In this document: positions 52,054 to 60,455 of the stretch, one piece after another
Layout: every line of letters starts with the position of its first letter
Position numbering within the stretch: position 1 is the first letter of the stretch
Assembly: GCF_014279755.1 (NCBI RefSeq)
Contig: NZ_CP047951.1
Span: forward strand, 1,240,001-1,304,000
Reading direction: 5' to 3'
Length of the DNA stretch: 64,000 nt
Source of the DNA: Synechococcus sp. PROS-U-1
GTDB taxonomy: Bacteria; Cyanobacteriota; Cyanobacteriia; PCC-6307; Cyanobiaceae
Program-made: the position numbers and the translations under genes
Notes under the pieces: model-generated
Database searches by the model: none
Told to the model about the DNA's origin: nothing
Seen by the model: only the letters and a program-made list of their open reading frames with translations

Positions 52054-52587
52054 ATGGTCGCCCGTTGGATTGAAAGGCGGTTTGAGCGATTCATTTGGAA
52101 ATTCCGTTTGATCAGCATTGTTCCCGTGGTGCTGAGTCTCCTCGGCAGCGTGGGGTGCTTCATGATTGGAGCGATTGAAGTGCTGAACGCTTTCCTCGTG
52201 ATCTGGCGCATGCCTTTCAGCACGAAGGGCTTTGCGGCCAAGACGATCGCTCAAATGGTGGGTGGCGTTGATTATTTCGTGATCGGCATCGCCCTGCTGA
52301 TCTTTGGTTATGGCATTTACGAACTGGTGATTTCAGATCTTGATCCCCGTCATGAGGGGGAACCAGAGCAGCACACCAATATTCTTTCCGTGAACAGCCT
52401 GCAAAGCCTGAAAAACAACCTCTCCAACGTGATTGTTGTTGGCCTCATTGTCGCGGCATTCAAGAAGACGATCGGTTTCGAAGTGGAAAGCGCCACTGAT
52501 CTACTGGCGTTGTGCGGATCTGTGGCGATGTTGGCTCTCAGTGCGTGGTTGATTGTGCGAAGCCACGGAGCGGAACACAAAACATGA
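52054..52587 (+). CDS. UPF0114 family membrane protein
   Basis: A 177-residue protein with four hydrophobic helices: LISIVPVVLSLLGSVGCFMI, then VDYFVIGIALLIFGYGIYEL, LSNVIVVGLIVAAFKKTIGF and LLALCGSVAMLALSAWLIVR. The block GVDYFVIGIALLIFGYGIYE followed by ELVISDLDP is the UPF0114/YqhA signature. Function is unknown. ATG at 52054 is used; TTG at 52048 is possible. It is preceded by a 500-base gap. Confidence 0.85.
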   Translation: MVARWIERRFERFIWKFRLISIVPVVLSLLGSVGCFMIGAIEVLNAFLVIWRMPFSTKGFAAKTIAQMVGGVDYFVIGIALLIFGYGIYELVISDLDPRHEGEPEQHTNILSVNSLQSLKNNLSNVIVVGLIVAAFKKTIGFEVESATDLLALCGSVAMLALSAWLIVRSHGAEHKT

Positions 52588-52650
52588 ATTAGCCATCTCA
52601 AATGCGACTCGCCATAAGTCTCGACTTGAGTCCCTAGCGAGACAAATGCG

Positions 52651-53655
52651 TTAACGGTTGCGATACAGCTCGCGCAGCAGTCGATAGGCCTCATTGAGTC
52701 GGCGCATCGCATCGGTAGAGCCACCGGCATCGGGATGTTCCTCCAAGGCCCGTTGCTTGTAGGAATCCCGGATGGAACTCAGGGTCACCGATGTGCCTGC
52801 TTGCGTCGACAGCCCCAGCAGCTTGAGCGCTCCATGCACCGTCATGGTTGATTCGAGCGTTTCAAAGGACGTGACCTGACGACTGCGACGAAAACGATTG
52901 ACGAACCGGCGGATCAACGTCGGCATGCGTTCTGCCAGGGACGAGGTGGCAAATGGGTCCTCCAACGCACCTGCCACCACCATCACCCTGCCAAGGGAAG
53001 GGGCACGGGATTCCCAGCTGGTACAGAGCGTCTCAACAGCCGCGTTGGCCGCCGACCATGTGAATGGACGACCATCACTGGCATCGGTACTGGACCAAAC
53101 GTCCCGGGCGAGCCAGGTCATGGCGGCTTCAATCACCGTCGGACCCGGTGGTTGTCCATACAGTGATCTCCAGTGATCTTCAGCCGCGCTGCTCGCATCC
53201 CTTAAATCAGAAGGATCCACAGTGGAGACCAAAGGATCGCTCTGACCGGCATCCCGTTGTTGCGGAGACCGGAGTGTTGCTTTGAGTTGACTGGTTCGCC
53301 GGCTTACAAAACCTGGCAGATCAATGCCCGAAGAACCGTTGGAGGGAAGAACACCTGAATCAGGCGAAGGCCGCTCTTCCGCATTTTGCTGAAGGCTCCC
53401 AGGACGGATCAGAACGAGACTTGTGACGTCGTCGGTGCTGGTGGTTGATGCTGCTGGTGCTGAATCGTGCTGATCCTCTGCTTCAACAGGCTCGGTGGAT
53501 GAGTCGCCTGGATCAAGCAGATCCTGCAACAGCAGTTCCAGCACACGGCCACGGGATCGTGCTCCGTATTCACCCTTGAGCTGGTCAATCAGCTCGACCA
53601 TGGGCTCTGACATTTCGACAGAGATCCGTTGACGTTTTGAGTCCTCGCCGCTCAA
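52651..53655 (-). CDS. J-domain protein with N-terminal ribbon-helix-helix-like segment
   Basis: A 334-residue protein. Residues 8-48 (QRISVEMSEPMVELIDQLKG, then SRGRVLELLLQDLLD) look like a ribbon-helix-helix DNA-binding unit. The middle is a low-complexity acidic/Ser linker followed by a helical domain. The C-terminal 60 residues form a J domain: LKLLGLSTQAGTSVTLSSIR, DSYKQRALEEHPDAGGSTDA with the HPD motif, and MRRLNEAYRLLRELYRN. It probably recruits DnaK to a specific target. The combination is unusual. It sits about 60 bases from UPF0114, convergent. Confidence 0.8.
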   Translation of the reverse strand: MSGEDSKRQRISVEMSEPMVELIDQLKGEYGARSRGRVLELLLQDLLDPGDSSTEPVEAEDQHDSAPAASTTSTDDVTSLVLIRPGSLQQNAEERPSPDSGVLPSNGSSGIDLPGFVSRRTSQLKATLRSPQQRDAGQSDPLVSTVDPSDLRDASSAAEDHWRSLYGQPPGPTVIEAAMTWLARDVWSSTDASDGRPFTWSAANAAVETLCTSWESRAPSLGRVMVVAGALEDPFATSSLAERMPTLIRRFVNRFRRSRQVTSFETLESTMTVHGALKLLGLSTQAGTSVTLSSIRDSYKQRALEEHPDAGGSTDAMRRLNEAYRLLRELYRNR

Positions 53656-53679
53656 AAGTTCAGTCCTGCTCCGGGAAGG

Positions 53680-55224
53680 TTATCGACCCTGCAGCTGCAG
53701 CAACCACTGCTGCTGCGATCGGATCACCTCGGTGTAGCGCGGACTCGTCGCAGGAACCACAGCAGGCATCACTGGTACAGGGGTCGGCTTTTGCTTCTGT
53801 TGCACGGGTGCTGGTGTCACGACGACTGGCGCAACCTGGGGCTTTGGTGGTGCGGTTTTGGGACCCACCTTGCGCGCTTTTGTTTCAGCCACTTTCACCT
53901 GAGCGTCACGCTGTAATTTCTGGCGGCGGTGGAGCAGGGCCAATTGCTGCACAGGAACAACACTGAGCAGGTGACCAGGTGTGGCATCAGCGGGGTAAAC
54001 CAGACTCACCTTGACTGCCTTGGTTGTGCCAGGAGCAAGGTTGAGCTCCGAGAGGGCGAGGCTTTCGCCAGACCGCATGCCGACGTGAACTTCCTGAAGC
54101 GTCTGATCTTGAACAATCTGCAGTGATCCACGAAAAGCCGTAAACGTTTTCTTACCGGAAACAACCGGGTGACTGAGCACAAGTTGATGGGCTCCCACGC
54201 CGGAGAGATTGAGCGTCACGTCGTAACGCACCCCGTAGGTGCCGACGTTGTTCAGTGCGGAATCCACCATCCGTGTTGTCAATGGGTTGACCTGGATATC
54301 GCGGGTGCCGAAGTGATGCCGTTTTGTACTCGTCAGTGGGACGTGCAGGGAACCCTGGCTTAGGTCGTGGTTGATTTCGGCTTTATAGGCATCACCGAGA
54401 GCCACCCCTGCCACACGAGAGAAGACACGACCCAGCTGGATCTCACGAATTCGATTGAGATAGATGCGTCCCGGTGCCAAACGCCCTGAACGGAGCACCG
54501 CGAAGAGATCGGAATCCTGCGCTGATTGCTCAGAAGCAACAACAGCCATCGTGAAAGGACCATTGCTGCGTCCTCTCAAAAGCCCATTTGCAATGCCACG
54601 TGCAGGCAGAACGGTTCGGACCACGACCCTCTGCCCACCTGCTGGTATTTCGAGGCGTTCTGGCAGCTTGCGGTCCAACTCACCGCGGAGCAGTTGAACA
54701 GCGGTGGCATCTCCCGGTCCTGTGTTCCACGGACGCTTGCCGAGGGGCTTCACCCCCATCAAGCGATTCGGGTGGTAAGGCGCCTCAAAACTATTTTTGA
54801 CCGATCCACGGTCGAATTCCAGCGTGATTGGCTTTGATCCAGGATTGGTTGCGATGAGTGCAAGGGTCATCAACCCTCTGGATCGACGTCCCCCAAGCTT
54901 TGACTGATCCTTGGGGTAGTACTTGTGATGCATGTGAACGCCAAATTCACCGTTGAAGGTGTAAGCGGCATTGCGCAGCGGCTGATTGGATTCGGCAGCG
55001 ATGGCTGAACCCGGCGCTGTATTCACGAGAATCCCAGGGCCGGTGACGATCTCCGGTTGATTGGAATGCAGAACCGGAACGTTGTTAAACGTCCCATTCA
55101 GAGGGCGTGCACGCTGACCCGCCATCAAGGCGACGTAAGCCTCAGCACGGCGCTCCAATCCAAACTCAAGGCCCACGCATGAGACGCAGATCAAGACCAG
55201 AACCGGGACTCGCCTGAGACTCAT
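53680..55224 (-). CDS. DUF3370 family exported protein
   Basis: A 514-residue exported protein. The signal peptide is VPVLVLICVSCVGLEFGLER with cleavage near RAEA. The domain carries VALMAGQRARPLNGTFNNVP, VLHSNQPEIVTGPGILVNT and FNGEFGVHMHHKYYPKDQ, a pattern of the cyanobacterial DUF3370 family of unknown function. The last 100 residues are Pro/Lys-rich (PVPVMPAVVPATSPR), perhaps for cell-wall contact. The start MSLRRVPVLVL replaces a longer unlikely upstream frame. It is followed by the J-domain gene on the same strand. Confidence 0.85.
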   Translation of the reverse strand: MSLRRVPVLVLICVSCVGLEFGLERRAEAYVALMAGQRARPLNGTFNNVPVLHSNQPEIVTGPGILVNTAPGSAIAAESNQPLRNAAYTFNGEFGVHMHHKYYPKDQSKLGGRRSRGLMTLALIATNPGSKPITLEFDRGSVKNSFEAPYHPNRLMGVKPLGKRPWNTGPGDATAVQLLRGELDRKLPERLEIPAGGQRVVVRTVLPARGIANGLLRGRSNGPFTMAVVASEQSAQDSDLFAVLRSGRLAPGRIYLNRIREIQLGRVFSRVAGVALGDAYKAEINHDLSQGSLHVPLTSTKRHHFGTRDIQVNPLTTRMVDSALNNVGTYGVRYDVTLNLSGVGAHQLVLSHPVVSGKKTFTAFRGSLQIVQDQTLQEVHVGMRSGESLALSELNLAPGTTKAVKVSLVYPADATPGHLLSVVPVQQLALLHRRQKLQRDAQVKVAETKARKVGPKTAPPKPQVAPVVVTPAPVQQKQKPTPVPVMPAVVPATSPRYTEVIRSQQQWLLQLQGR

Positions 55225-55457
55225 GCGGTAAGTCGTCGTGGTGTTCGCGTGGACGTCGACACCACAGTGCAGAAGTTGAGAATCCACACGGTAGTTCCAC
55301 CTTCTGCCAGAGCCAAGCAATTGAGGAGTCGCATCACGTCTGAAAATCCGTCAGGATCAGTCAGATTGCAATCGCTGACATGCTCCCTCCCTTCTGCTGC
55401 AGCACCAACACAGATCATGCAACCCTGCGGCGTCAGCATCAGGAGCGGAAATTGTCG

Positions 55458-55565
55458 ATGTTGCGTTTCTGGCGGGATGGTGCTGAACGCCAGCTCTCCG
55501 CTCTGAATGCCGCCATCAAAACGCTTCAGGAACAGATGGATCGCGACGCTCAGACACCTGCTTGA
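55458..55565 (+). CDS. 35-residue helical peptide
   Basis: The frame reads MLRFWRDGAERQLSALNAAI, then KTLQEQMDRDAQTPA. It is an amphipathic helix with a coiled-coil-like Leu spacing. The start is the second ATG of a longer frame (55380). Its 3' end overlaps the sigma factor gene by 16 bases on the opposite strand. A conserved picocyanobacterial small protein of this type seems plausible, but evidence is limited to composition. Confidence 0.45.
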   Translation: MLRFWRDGAERQLSALNAAIKTLQEQMDRDAQTPA

Positions 55566-56227
55566 CCCCCATTCAATTCGTTGGCGAGGCTGTTCAGGCC
55601 GCGTTTGACGCGTCGTTGAACAGTCATGGCCGAAACCCCAAGCTGTTGCCCTGTCTTCCTGAGACTCATGCCATCGATCACGACCATCTGAAGAGCCTGT
55701 TGGTCATCTGATCCAATCCTCCGGAATGTGGTTCTCACTCGGCCCCAGTCGTCTGAACGTTCGACAAGGTCGATTCCCTCAGGCGTTTCGTCGATCAGGT
55801 CGTCGTTGAACGGCACCCATTGGTGCTTGTTCCTGTATTGGTGCACCACCAGCGCATCGGAAGCATTCAGAACGCCTTCCGAGGTCCGAATCACCCGCAT
55901 CGCCCTTTCCTCAACAGCTCTGGGGAGGCGAATCAGTCCGACTCTGTCTCGCAGAAAGTGAAGGATGGCTCCACGAATATGCGGTTTGGCATAGCTCGGG
56001 AATGTCGCTCCTCGCTTGAGTTGGAATCGGCTTGAAGCCTTGATCAGTCCGAGACAACCCACTTGGAGCAGATCATCCTGTTCAAGACCTGTTTGGCGGG
56101 CGTAGTGACGTGCAATGGGACCAACAAGATGCAGATTGTCCTGCACCTGACGGTTCCGACGCTGGAGGCATTGCTTGTTCAAATGAAGTTTGTCGATGTC
56201 ATCTCCAGCGTTGGCAGAGGAGGTCAT
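55550..56227 (-). CDS. Sigma-70 family RNA polymerase sigma factor (group 3-like)
   Basis: A roughly 225-residue alternative sigma factor. Region 2 is visible as DNLHLVGPIARHYARQTGLE, DDLLQVGCLGLIKASSRFQL and YAKPHIRGAILHFLRDRVGL; a region 3 segment follows around AVEERAMRVIRTSEGVLN, and region 4 as SLRKTGQQLGVSAMTVQRRV with its helix-turn-helix. The size and the lack of region 1.1 fit group 3 sigma factors (SigF/SigB-like in cyanobacteria). The start MTSSANAGDD is chosen. No anti-sigma gene is adjacent. Confidence 0.92.
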   Translation of the reverse strand: MTSSANAGDDIDKLHLNKQCLQRRNRQVQDNLHLVGPIARHYARQTGLEQDDLLQVGCLGLIKASSRFQLKRGATFPSYAKPHIRGAILHFLRDRVGLIRLPRAVEERAMRVIRTSEGVLNASDALVVHQYRNKHQWVPFNDDLIDETPEGIDLVERSDDWGRVRTTFRRIGSDDQQALQMVVIDGMSLRKTGQQLGVSAMTVQRRVKRGLNSLANELNGGQAGV

Positions 56228-56276
56228 GCCATGGCATCCGTGCCAACACGGAAGTGCCGAGGACTGTCGAAAACCG

Positions 56277-56813
56277 GTGACGGTCGCTACAAAGCTGGGG
56301 CTTGAAAGCGGCTCTAATGACAATTGCCTCCCCTTTGCTTTGGACAAGCGAGCCTTCTGTGAATCGTTGGTGACCCGTCTGGCTCAAGAATCGTTTGATG
56401 CCACTGCAACGATCACCAGAATTCGTGGCTTTGATGGTGAATGCCCGTCCCAGAGCAATAACTTTTGCTGTGTTGATGCCACGGAAGAGCTTTCTGAGTT
56501 CAGGGGATTGGTGGATATCAACAGAACTCAATATTGCTTTATTGCACAGATCAATTCCGACGATCAACATCGTGCACGCTTCATCCCTACCAACGAAGTA
56601 CTCGAGGATCCCTCAGGTAAGCCCAGAAAAATGCAAGCAATCATTCAAGAAATGATCCTGGGCCGCAAGCGTGGTGTGATGCTGATCCCGGAGTGCGAAG
56701 ACGATGCAGTGGATGTGATTGCCGGTTTGATCGAACAGGGATTTCAAGATCTGGCCTCTGAATACCGGGATTTCATCATCGGCCAGTTGGAGAAATCAAA
56801 GGCAAAGGTCTGA
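56277..56813 (+). CDS. Conserved hypothetical protein, start uncertain
   Basis: A 178-residue protein from a GTG start. The conserved core contains ITRIRGFDGECPSQSNNFCC, then SEFRGLVDINRTQYCFIAQI, RKMQAIIQEMILGRKRGVML and ECEDDAVDVIAGLIEQGFQD. The open frame reaches upstream to 56190, across the sigma factor start; TTG at 56340 is a shorter choice that gives 157 residues. The protein is soluble and acidic with several Cys. The family is not known to me by function. It is divergent from the sigma factor. Confidence 0.7.
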   Translation: MTVATKLGLESGSNDNCLPFALDKRAFCESLVTRLAQESFDATATITRIRGFDGECPSQSNNFCCVDATEELSEFRGLVDINRTQYCFIAQINSDDQHRARFIPTNEVLEDPSGKPRKMQAIIQEMILGRKRGVMLIPECEDDAVDVIAGLIEQGFQDLASEYRDFIIGQLEKSKAKV

Positions 56814-56827
56814 GTCTCGTCTCACCC

Positions 56828-57673
56828 TTAACAGTTGGCTTCAACAACAGCGTGAAGCAATGCCTCTGGCCCTGACCGATGAATCCATTCCCGATCAGAG
56901 GCTTCGGTGCTCAGCAGGGAACCAGCGAAACCGAGTGCATTCACACTGAAACCACGAATGCCTTCCGTTCTGCGCCTAACCATCGCCATCCAACGGCGTG
57001 ACAACAGAAGGTTGTAAGCCCCCCTTGGACGGTGATCGTTTGAGGGGTCTCCCAGCCCGAGGTCAGCAGCAAGGGTGAGATACATGCGATAGAGCATTTC
57101 ACCCTTGAGAGCCGAGGTGAGCGGTACAACGCGACAACTCCGCAGCAATGGATCATCCACCAGGCTGGTTGTGCCTGCTGCATGGCTCTCGAACCAGCTC
57201 TGCCGTGCACAGATCGGTTCCCCTGCAGCTCGGGGTAGCAATTGAAGATGGCGGTGTGGCTGACTGGCTCCAGCATCAGGTCCGCTGTTGAAGAACCACA
57301 ATCCGGTGGTTGTTGCATCGATGCGGCCAAGTGCATGCCAATCGTCAACGGACAACCAACCGGTTTGGGGTTGCCAGTCCTGAGTGATCAGCAACATGTG
57401 GGACGCCTGAACTGGATATTTGTTGAGGATCACCACATGTGAATCGTTGATCCGTTCCACCTCAAGGCGTTGATCCCAGGGGAGGAATGGATTCGGCTTG
57501 GGGCCTGCGGCACGCAAATGCTTAGGGGTAGCGCTAAGGAGGTGGCGCAACTCAAAGTTGGTGCCAGCCTCTCCAATCAAAGTGGTTAATGAGGTCTTGA
57601 GCGGAACCAGAGCTCCTGAGACTTTCGCCGCAGCAGCAACATCTCTTGCTTTTCGGAGCAGTTCACTGGTCAT
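56828..57673 (-). CDS. Ap4A phosphorylase-like (HIT superfamily) nucleotidyltransferase
   Basis: A 281-residue protein of the ATP adenylyltransferase (APA2-like) family. The nucleotidyl-transfer motif is the histidine triad in GASQPHRHLQLLPRA. Preceding parts show RINDSHVVILNKYPVQASHM, LLITQDWQPQTGWL, and the C-terminal block GAYNLLLSRRWMAMVRRR. Such enzymes break down diadenosine tetraphosphate or adenylyl sulfate. The start MTSELLRKARDV is within 11 bases of the SpoIID gene's 3' end (overlap), so they are likely co-transcribed. Confidence 0.85.
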   Translation of the reverse strand: MTSELLRKARDVAAAAKVSGALVPLKTSLTTLIGEAGTNFELRHLLSATPKHLRAAGPKPNPFLPWDQRLEVERINDSHVVILNKYPVQASHMLLITQDWQPQTGWLSVDDWHALGRIDATTTGLWFFNSGPDAGASQPHRHLQLLPRAAGEPICARQSWFESHAAGTTSLVDDPLLRSCRVVPLTSALKGEMLYRMYLTLAADLGLGDPSNDHRPRGAYNLLLSRRWMAMVRRRTEGIRGFSVNALGFAGSLLSTEASDREWIHRSGPEALLHAVVEANC

Positions 57674-58658
57674 GCCGTTTCAACCGTGCCAGTGAGGCCC
57701 CTGCGTAATACCTGCCGAGAATTGCATTGAAGGGACGTCCCTGAAGGGCCAGGTGCTGGGCGCCGGTTTGACTCATGCTGGCGCCGAGATGACCGTGGGC
57801 TTCAGCACTGACTTGCGCTGTTGACGCATACAGGCTCTCCACAATGCCACCGTCGTAACTGAGCACGATCCCTCGGGTCTGCCAGGTTGCTGATCGACTC
57901 GCATGGGTGGTGCTTGTCTCACCGGAAAACACTTGCCAACGGGTTGTGTCGCCCAGGTGATAAGCCGTCGATGCCGGTCTTGCAAGGTGCGCCAGGGCAT
58001 AGGAACGTGCAGCTACAGCCTGCGCCTTCAAGGCCTCCTGGTGCCACTCGCTGGGCATTTCGGCACCGACCACAGAGGCCACATAGGTTTCCAGATCCAG
58101 GGAAATCACGGCGATCCAATCACGTTGGTCTTTAAGAAGCGAAATATCCCCCAAATAGCGTTGTTGGTTGATCTGAACGGGTCCGCCGGAACAGTGAATT
58201 TCCCGTTGGCTTGATCCAGCGATCGTCTTCCCCAGCTGCTGGGCAGGAATCACGGAACCCTCCTGGTTGCGGCACAGGACGTTGCGGCCAGGCCAGAAGG
58301 CGGTCACCGGGCTCTGGCTAATCAAACCGACACGGATGTCCAGAGGAACGGCTTCATCAGCACCCGATGGAACCTTGGGCACGACAGGCGCAGAACCTTG
58401 CGATATTGCCGTCGCTGATGGTGCTGCTCGACCAGTGGAGGAATCATGTTCGAGAAGCTCAAGCAGACTGAGAGGCTTCTCGTGCGTCTGCTGAGGAAAA
58501 GGACGTGCAAGCCAGCCCATCAAGACAGCCATGAGCAGGGCTCCGAGGGCTGCAGGGGGCCAGAAACGACTGCGATGCTGCACCGGATTGCTCAACAGAG
58601 CTTGCAGCCGATGATGGCTGATTTCCGTTAGACGGTCTCTCCACCGCAGCAAGATCAC
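57663..58658 (-). CDS. SpoIID/LytB domain protein
   Basis: A 331-residue membrane-anchored protein. One helix (residues 35-52, ALGALLMAVLMGWLARPF) precedes a linker and a SpoIID-type lytic transglycosylase domain: YVASVVGAEMPSEWHQEALK, AQAVAARSYALAHLARPAS, and TRGIVLSYDGGIVESLYAST. In sporulating bacteria SpoIID cuts denuded glycans; cyanobacterial relatives probably act in cell-wall remodelling. GTG at 58658 is the start and directly abuts the divergent ATG at 58659; internal starts are possible. Confidence 0.85.
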   Translation of the reverse strand: MILLRWRDRLTEISHHRLQALLSNPVQHRSRFWPPAALGALLMAVLMGWLARPFPQQTHEKPLSLLELLEHDSSTGRAAPSATAISQGSAPVVPKVPSGADEAVPLDIRVGLISQSPVTAFWPGRNVLCRNQEGSVIPAQQLGKTIAGSSQREIHCSGGPVQINQQRYLGDISLLKDQRDWIAVISLDLETYVASVVGAEMPSEWHQEALKAQAVAARSYALAHLARPASTAYHLGDTTRWQVFSGETSTTHASRSATWQTRGIVLSYDGGIVESLYASTAQVSAEAHGHLGASMSQTGAQHLALQGRPFNAILGRYYAGASLARLKRHDQ

Positions 58659-59387
58659 ATGGTCGAAGCCTGCTCGGGCGATTGGATTGGGCTGGCCGTG
58701 GTGGTCGGCCCCGGTGGCATTGGTTCAGCGGTCGCAGCGGAACTGGCGCGGTCCTGCCCAGACCTCACGGTTTTGACGGCTGGACGTCACGGTGCGCCGG
58801 ACTGTTCCCTGCGTTTGGACATCGAGAACGACAGGGATCTGGATGGACTGGCAGCAAGCCTGCGTGATCAGGCGATGCCACTGCGTTTGGTGTTCAACTG
58901 CACCGGGCGTCTGCATGGACCTGCGCTTCAACCTGAAAAACGTCTTCAACAGGTCAACCGCTCCCAGTTGCAACAGCAATTCGGAATCAACGCCATTGCT
59001 CCAATTCTCCTAGCCAAAGCGATCGAACCACTGTTGGACCGCGATCAACCGTTCCATTTCGCCAGTCTGAGCGCCAGGGTGGGCAGCATTGGCGACAACC
59101 GTAGTGGTGGCTGGTATGGCTATAGGGCTGCCAAGGCGGCTCAGAATCAGCTTCTACGCTCCCTGAGCATTGAATGGGCCCGCCGCTGGCCCATGGCCAC
59201 GGTGAGCCTGTTGCACCCGGGTACAACGGACACAGCCTTGTCTCGACCATTCCAGAGCTTTGTGGCACCGGAGAAACTCTTCTCTCCCGAACGGGCTGCG
59301 CGCCAATTGGTCAAGGTCTTGCTGGAACAGACCCCAGCCCAGTCTGGAGCCTTTCTCGCCTGGGATGGTCAGTCGATCGACTGGTGA
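58659..59387 (+). CDS. Short-chain dehydrogenase/reductase
   Basis: A 242-residue Rossmann-fold oxidoreductase. Cofactor motif LAVVVGPGGIGSAVAAELAR (a variant of TGxxxGIG), NCTGRLHG in place of NNAG, the catalytic Ser in FHFASLSARVGSIGDNR, and the YxxxK motif in GWYGYRAAKAAQNQLLRSL. It resembles the CsgA/C-factor-like SDR subgroup. The substrate is unknown. It diverges from SpoIID with no intergenic bases and overlaps the DUF2237 gene at the 3' end by 19 bases. Confidence 0.9.
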   Translation: MVEACSGDWIGLAVVVGPGGIGSAVAAELARSCPDLTVLTAGRHGAPDCSLRLDIENDRDLDGLAASLRDQAMPLRLVFNCTGRLHGPALQPEKRLQQVNRSQLQQQFGINAIAPILLAKAIEPLLDRDQPFHFASLSARVGSIGDNRSGGWYGYRAAKAAQNQLLRSLSIEWARRWPMATVSLLHPGTTDTALSRPFQSFVAPEKLFSPERAARQLVKVLLEQTPAQSGAFLAWDGQSIDW

Positions 59388-59764
59388 GCGTGCTGCTTCA
59401 GCTGTTCGAGACTGACCACGTCCAGTGCCGTGTCTTCTGTGGCCTCCAACCGGACCAACGGAGCCACGCCGTCTTCGTAGGCCTGTTTCCATCGCGGTGC
59501 ACAGACACACCAGTGATCCCCAGGTTTCAACCCTGGGAATTGAAACGCTGGCACTGGCGTCATCAAGTCATTGCCCTGGGCCTTGCTGTAACTGAGGAAC
59601 TGTTCGGTCATCACGCAGCAGATGCTGTGCTGGCCGTGATCGGTCGGATCGGTTTGGCACAGACCATTGCGATACCAACCCGTCATCGGCTCGCAACTGC
59701 AACTCTGCAGCGGTTCCCCAAGAACGTTGCTGGCTGGAGGAAATTCGGGGCTATTGCTGGACAT
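59369..59764 (-). CDS. DUF2237 family protein
   Basis: A 131-residue soluble protein. Family blocks include ASNVLGEPLQSCSCEPMTGW, YRNGLCQTDPTDHGQHSICC, MTEQFLSYSKAQGNDLMTP and FPGLKPGDHWCVCAPRWKQA, ending with SLEQLKQHAH. The several conserved Cys (CSC, CC, CVC) suggest metal binding. This is DUF2237, common in bacteria and of unknown function. The start MSSNSPEFPP is chosen over a longer frame. Confidence 0.9.
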   Translation of the reverse strand: MSSNSPEFPPASNVLGEPLQSCSCEPMTGWYRNGLCQTDPTDHGQHSICCVMTEQFLSYSKAQGNDLMTPVPAFQFPGLKPGDHWCVCAPRWKQAYEDGVAPLVRLEATEDTALDVVSLEQLKQHAHQSID

Positions 59765-59875
59765 ATGACCGCTAGAGAGAGGGGGAGTCTGACCAAGGAC
59801 TGGCACATTTTGACTTCAGACGGTTGACGAACCCCTGGGTGAGCGGGTTAAAGGTCATTCAGTCATGTCCACTCG

Positions 59876-60106
59876 ATGGATTGGGAGTTCACTGAAGACG
59901 CTGCGTTTGTGGCGCTCTGCGATGCGTTTCGCGAGAGCGGCGAAAGCTCAGCGATCGAGTTCCTGGCCAATGGAGAGGGAGCCTTTCATTTCCAGGATCT
60001 GGCCCAGAATGCAGCTGGAGAAGGCCTTGATTTGAGCGAATCCAGCGCCCTGGATTCGTTTCAACAAGAGGTGATCGAAACGATGGAGAAGCTCTGCCAG
60101 GACTGA
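59876..60106 (+). CDS. 76-residue acidic hypothetical protein
   Basis: A small, very acidic soluble protein starting MDWEFTEDAAFVALCDAFRE, then SGESSAIEFLANGEGAFHFQ and ending QQEVIETMEKLCQD. The helix pattern resembles short peptides that start with a conserved helical segment before a Gly-containing turn, as in nif11-like leader peptides, but it has no double-Gly cleavage site. Function unknown. Its last codons form the left arm of a 17-base perfect hairpin. Confidence 0.6.
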   Translation: MDWEFTEDAAFVALCDAFRESGESSAIEFLANGEGAFHFQDLAQNAAGEGLDLSESSALDSFQQEVIETMEKLCQD

Positions 60107-60127
60107 GTCCGGCAGAGCTTCTCCATC
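60082..60127. terminator. 17-base perfect inverted repeat between convergent genes
   Basis: The arms at 60082-60098 and 60111-60127 (starting GATGGAGAAGCTCTGCC) are perfectly complementary over 17 bases, and the 12-base loop contains another 5-base dyad (GGACT/AGTCC). It includes the end and stop codon (60104-60106) of the plus-strand gene and lies just beyond the stop of the minus-strand DUF4090 gene. No T run follows, but the symmetry fits a bidirectional transcription stop. Confidence 0.6.
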
Positions 60128-60136
60128 AACGCGGCT

Positions 60137-60409
60137 TCATCCGTAGAAGAAAGCGATCTCCTTGTCCTTAAGCCCTTCCCATCCGGCATCCTCCAGTCTC
60201 TGATTGAGCGTCGCTTGGTCGAAGTGCTTGGCACCGGTTTTGACGACCCGGTTGCGCATCGACTTCAGAACTCCACTGCGAGCGCGCTGACTCTCCAGAT
60301 CCATCACCTGGTTGTAAAGAGCGAGCATCCCTTCGGGAATTGGACTTCCGTCGAGATCAACACCCGCCTTGATGGCGGCGTCAACACCATCAGGTCCGGC
60401 AATGGCCAT
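60137..60409 (-). CDS. DUF4090 family protein
   Basis: A 90-residue soluble protein starting MAIAGPDGVDAAIKAGVDLD, then GSPIPEGMLALYNQVMDLES and RNRVVKTGAKHFDQATLNQR, ending KDKEIAFFYG. The block DGSPIPxxxLxLYxxVMxLE is the pattern of the cyanobacterial DUF4090 family, function unknown; the name is from memory. The ATG at 60409 is the family start; the open frame continues upstream into metH in another frame. It is 46 bases downstream of metH. Confidence 0.85.
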   Translation of the reverse strand: MAIAGPDGVDAAIKAGVDLDGSPIPEGMLALYNQVMDLESQRARSGVLKSMRNRVVKTGAKHFDQATLNQRLEDAGWEGLKDKEIAFFYG

Positions 60410-60455
60410 GGTGAACAGAACAGGGCGTCTCAGGTTATGGGACGTCCCTTTTGGC

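Noticed and set aside
59876-60106. Lanthipeptide-type (nif11-like) leader peptide
   Set aside because: The acidic helical N-terminus is suggestive, but there is no double-glycine cleavage site, no Ser/Thr/Cys-rich core, and no modification enzyme nearby.
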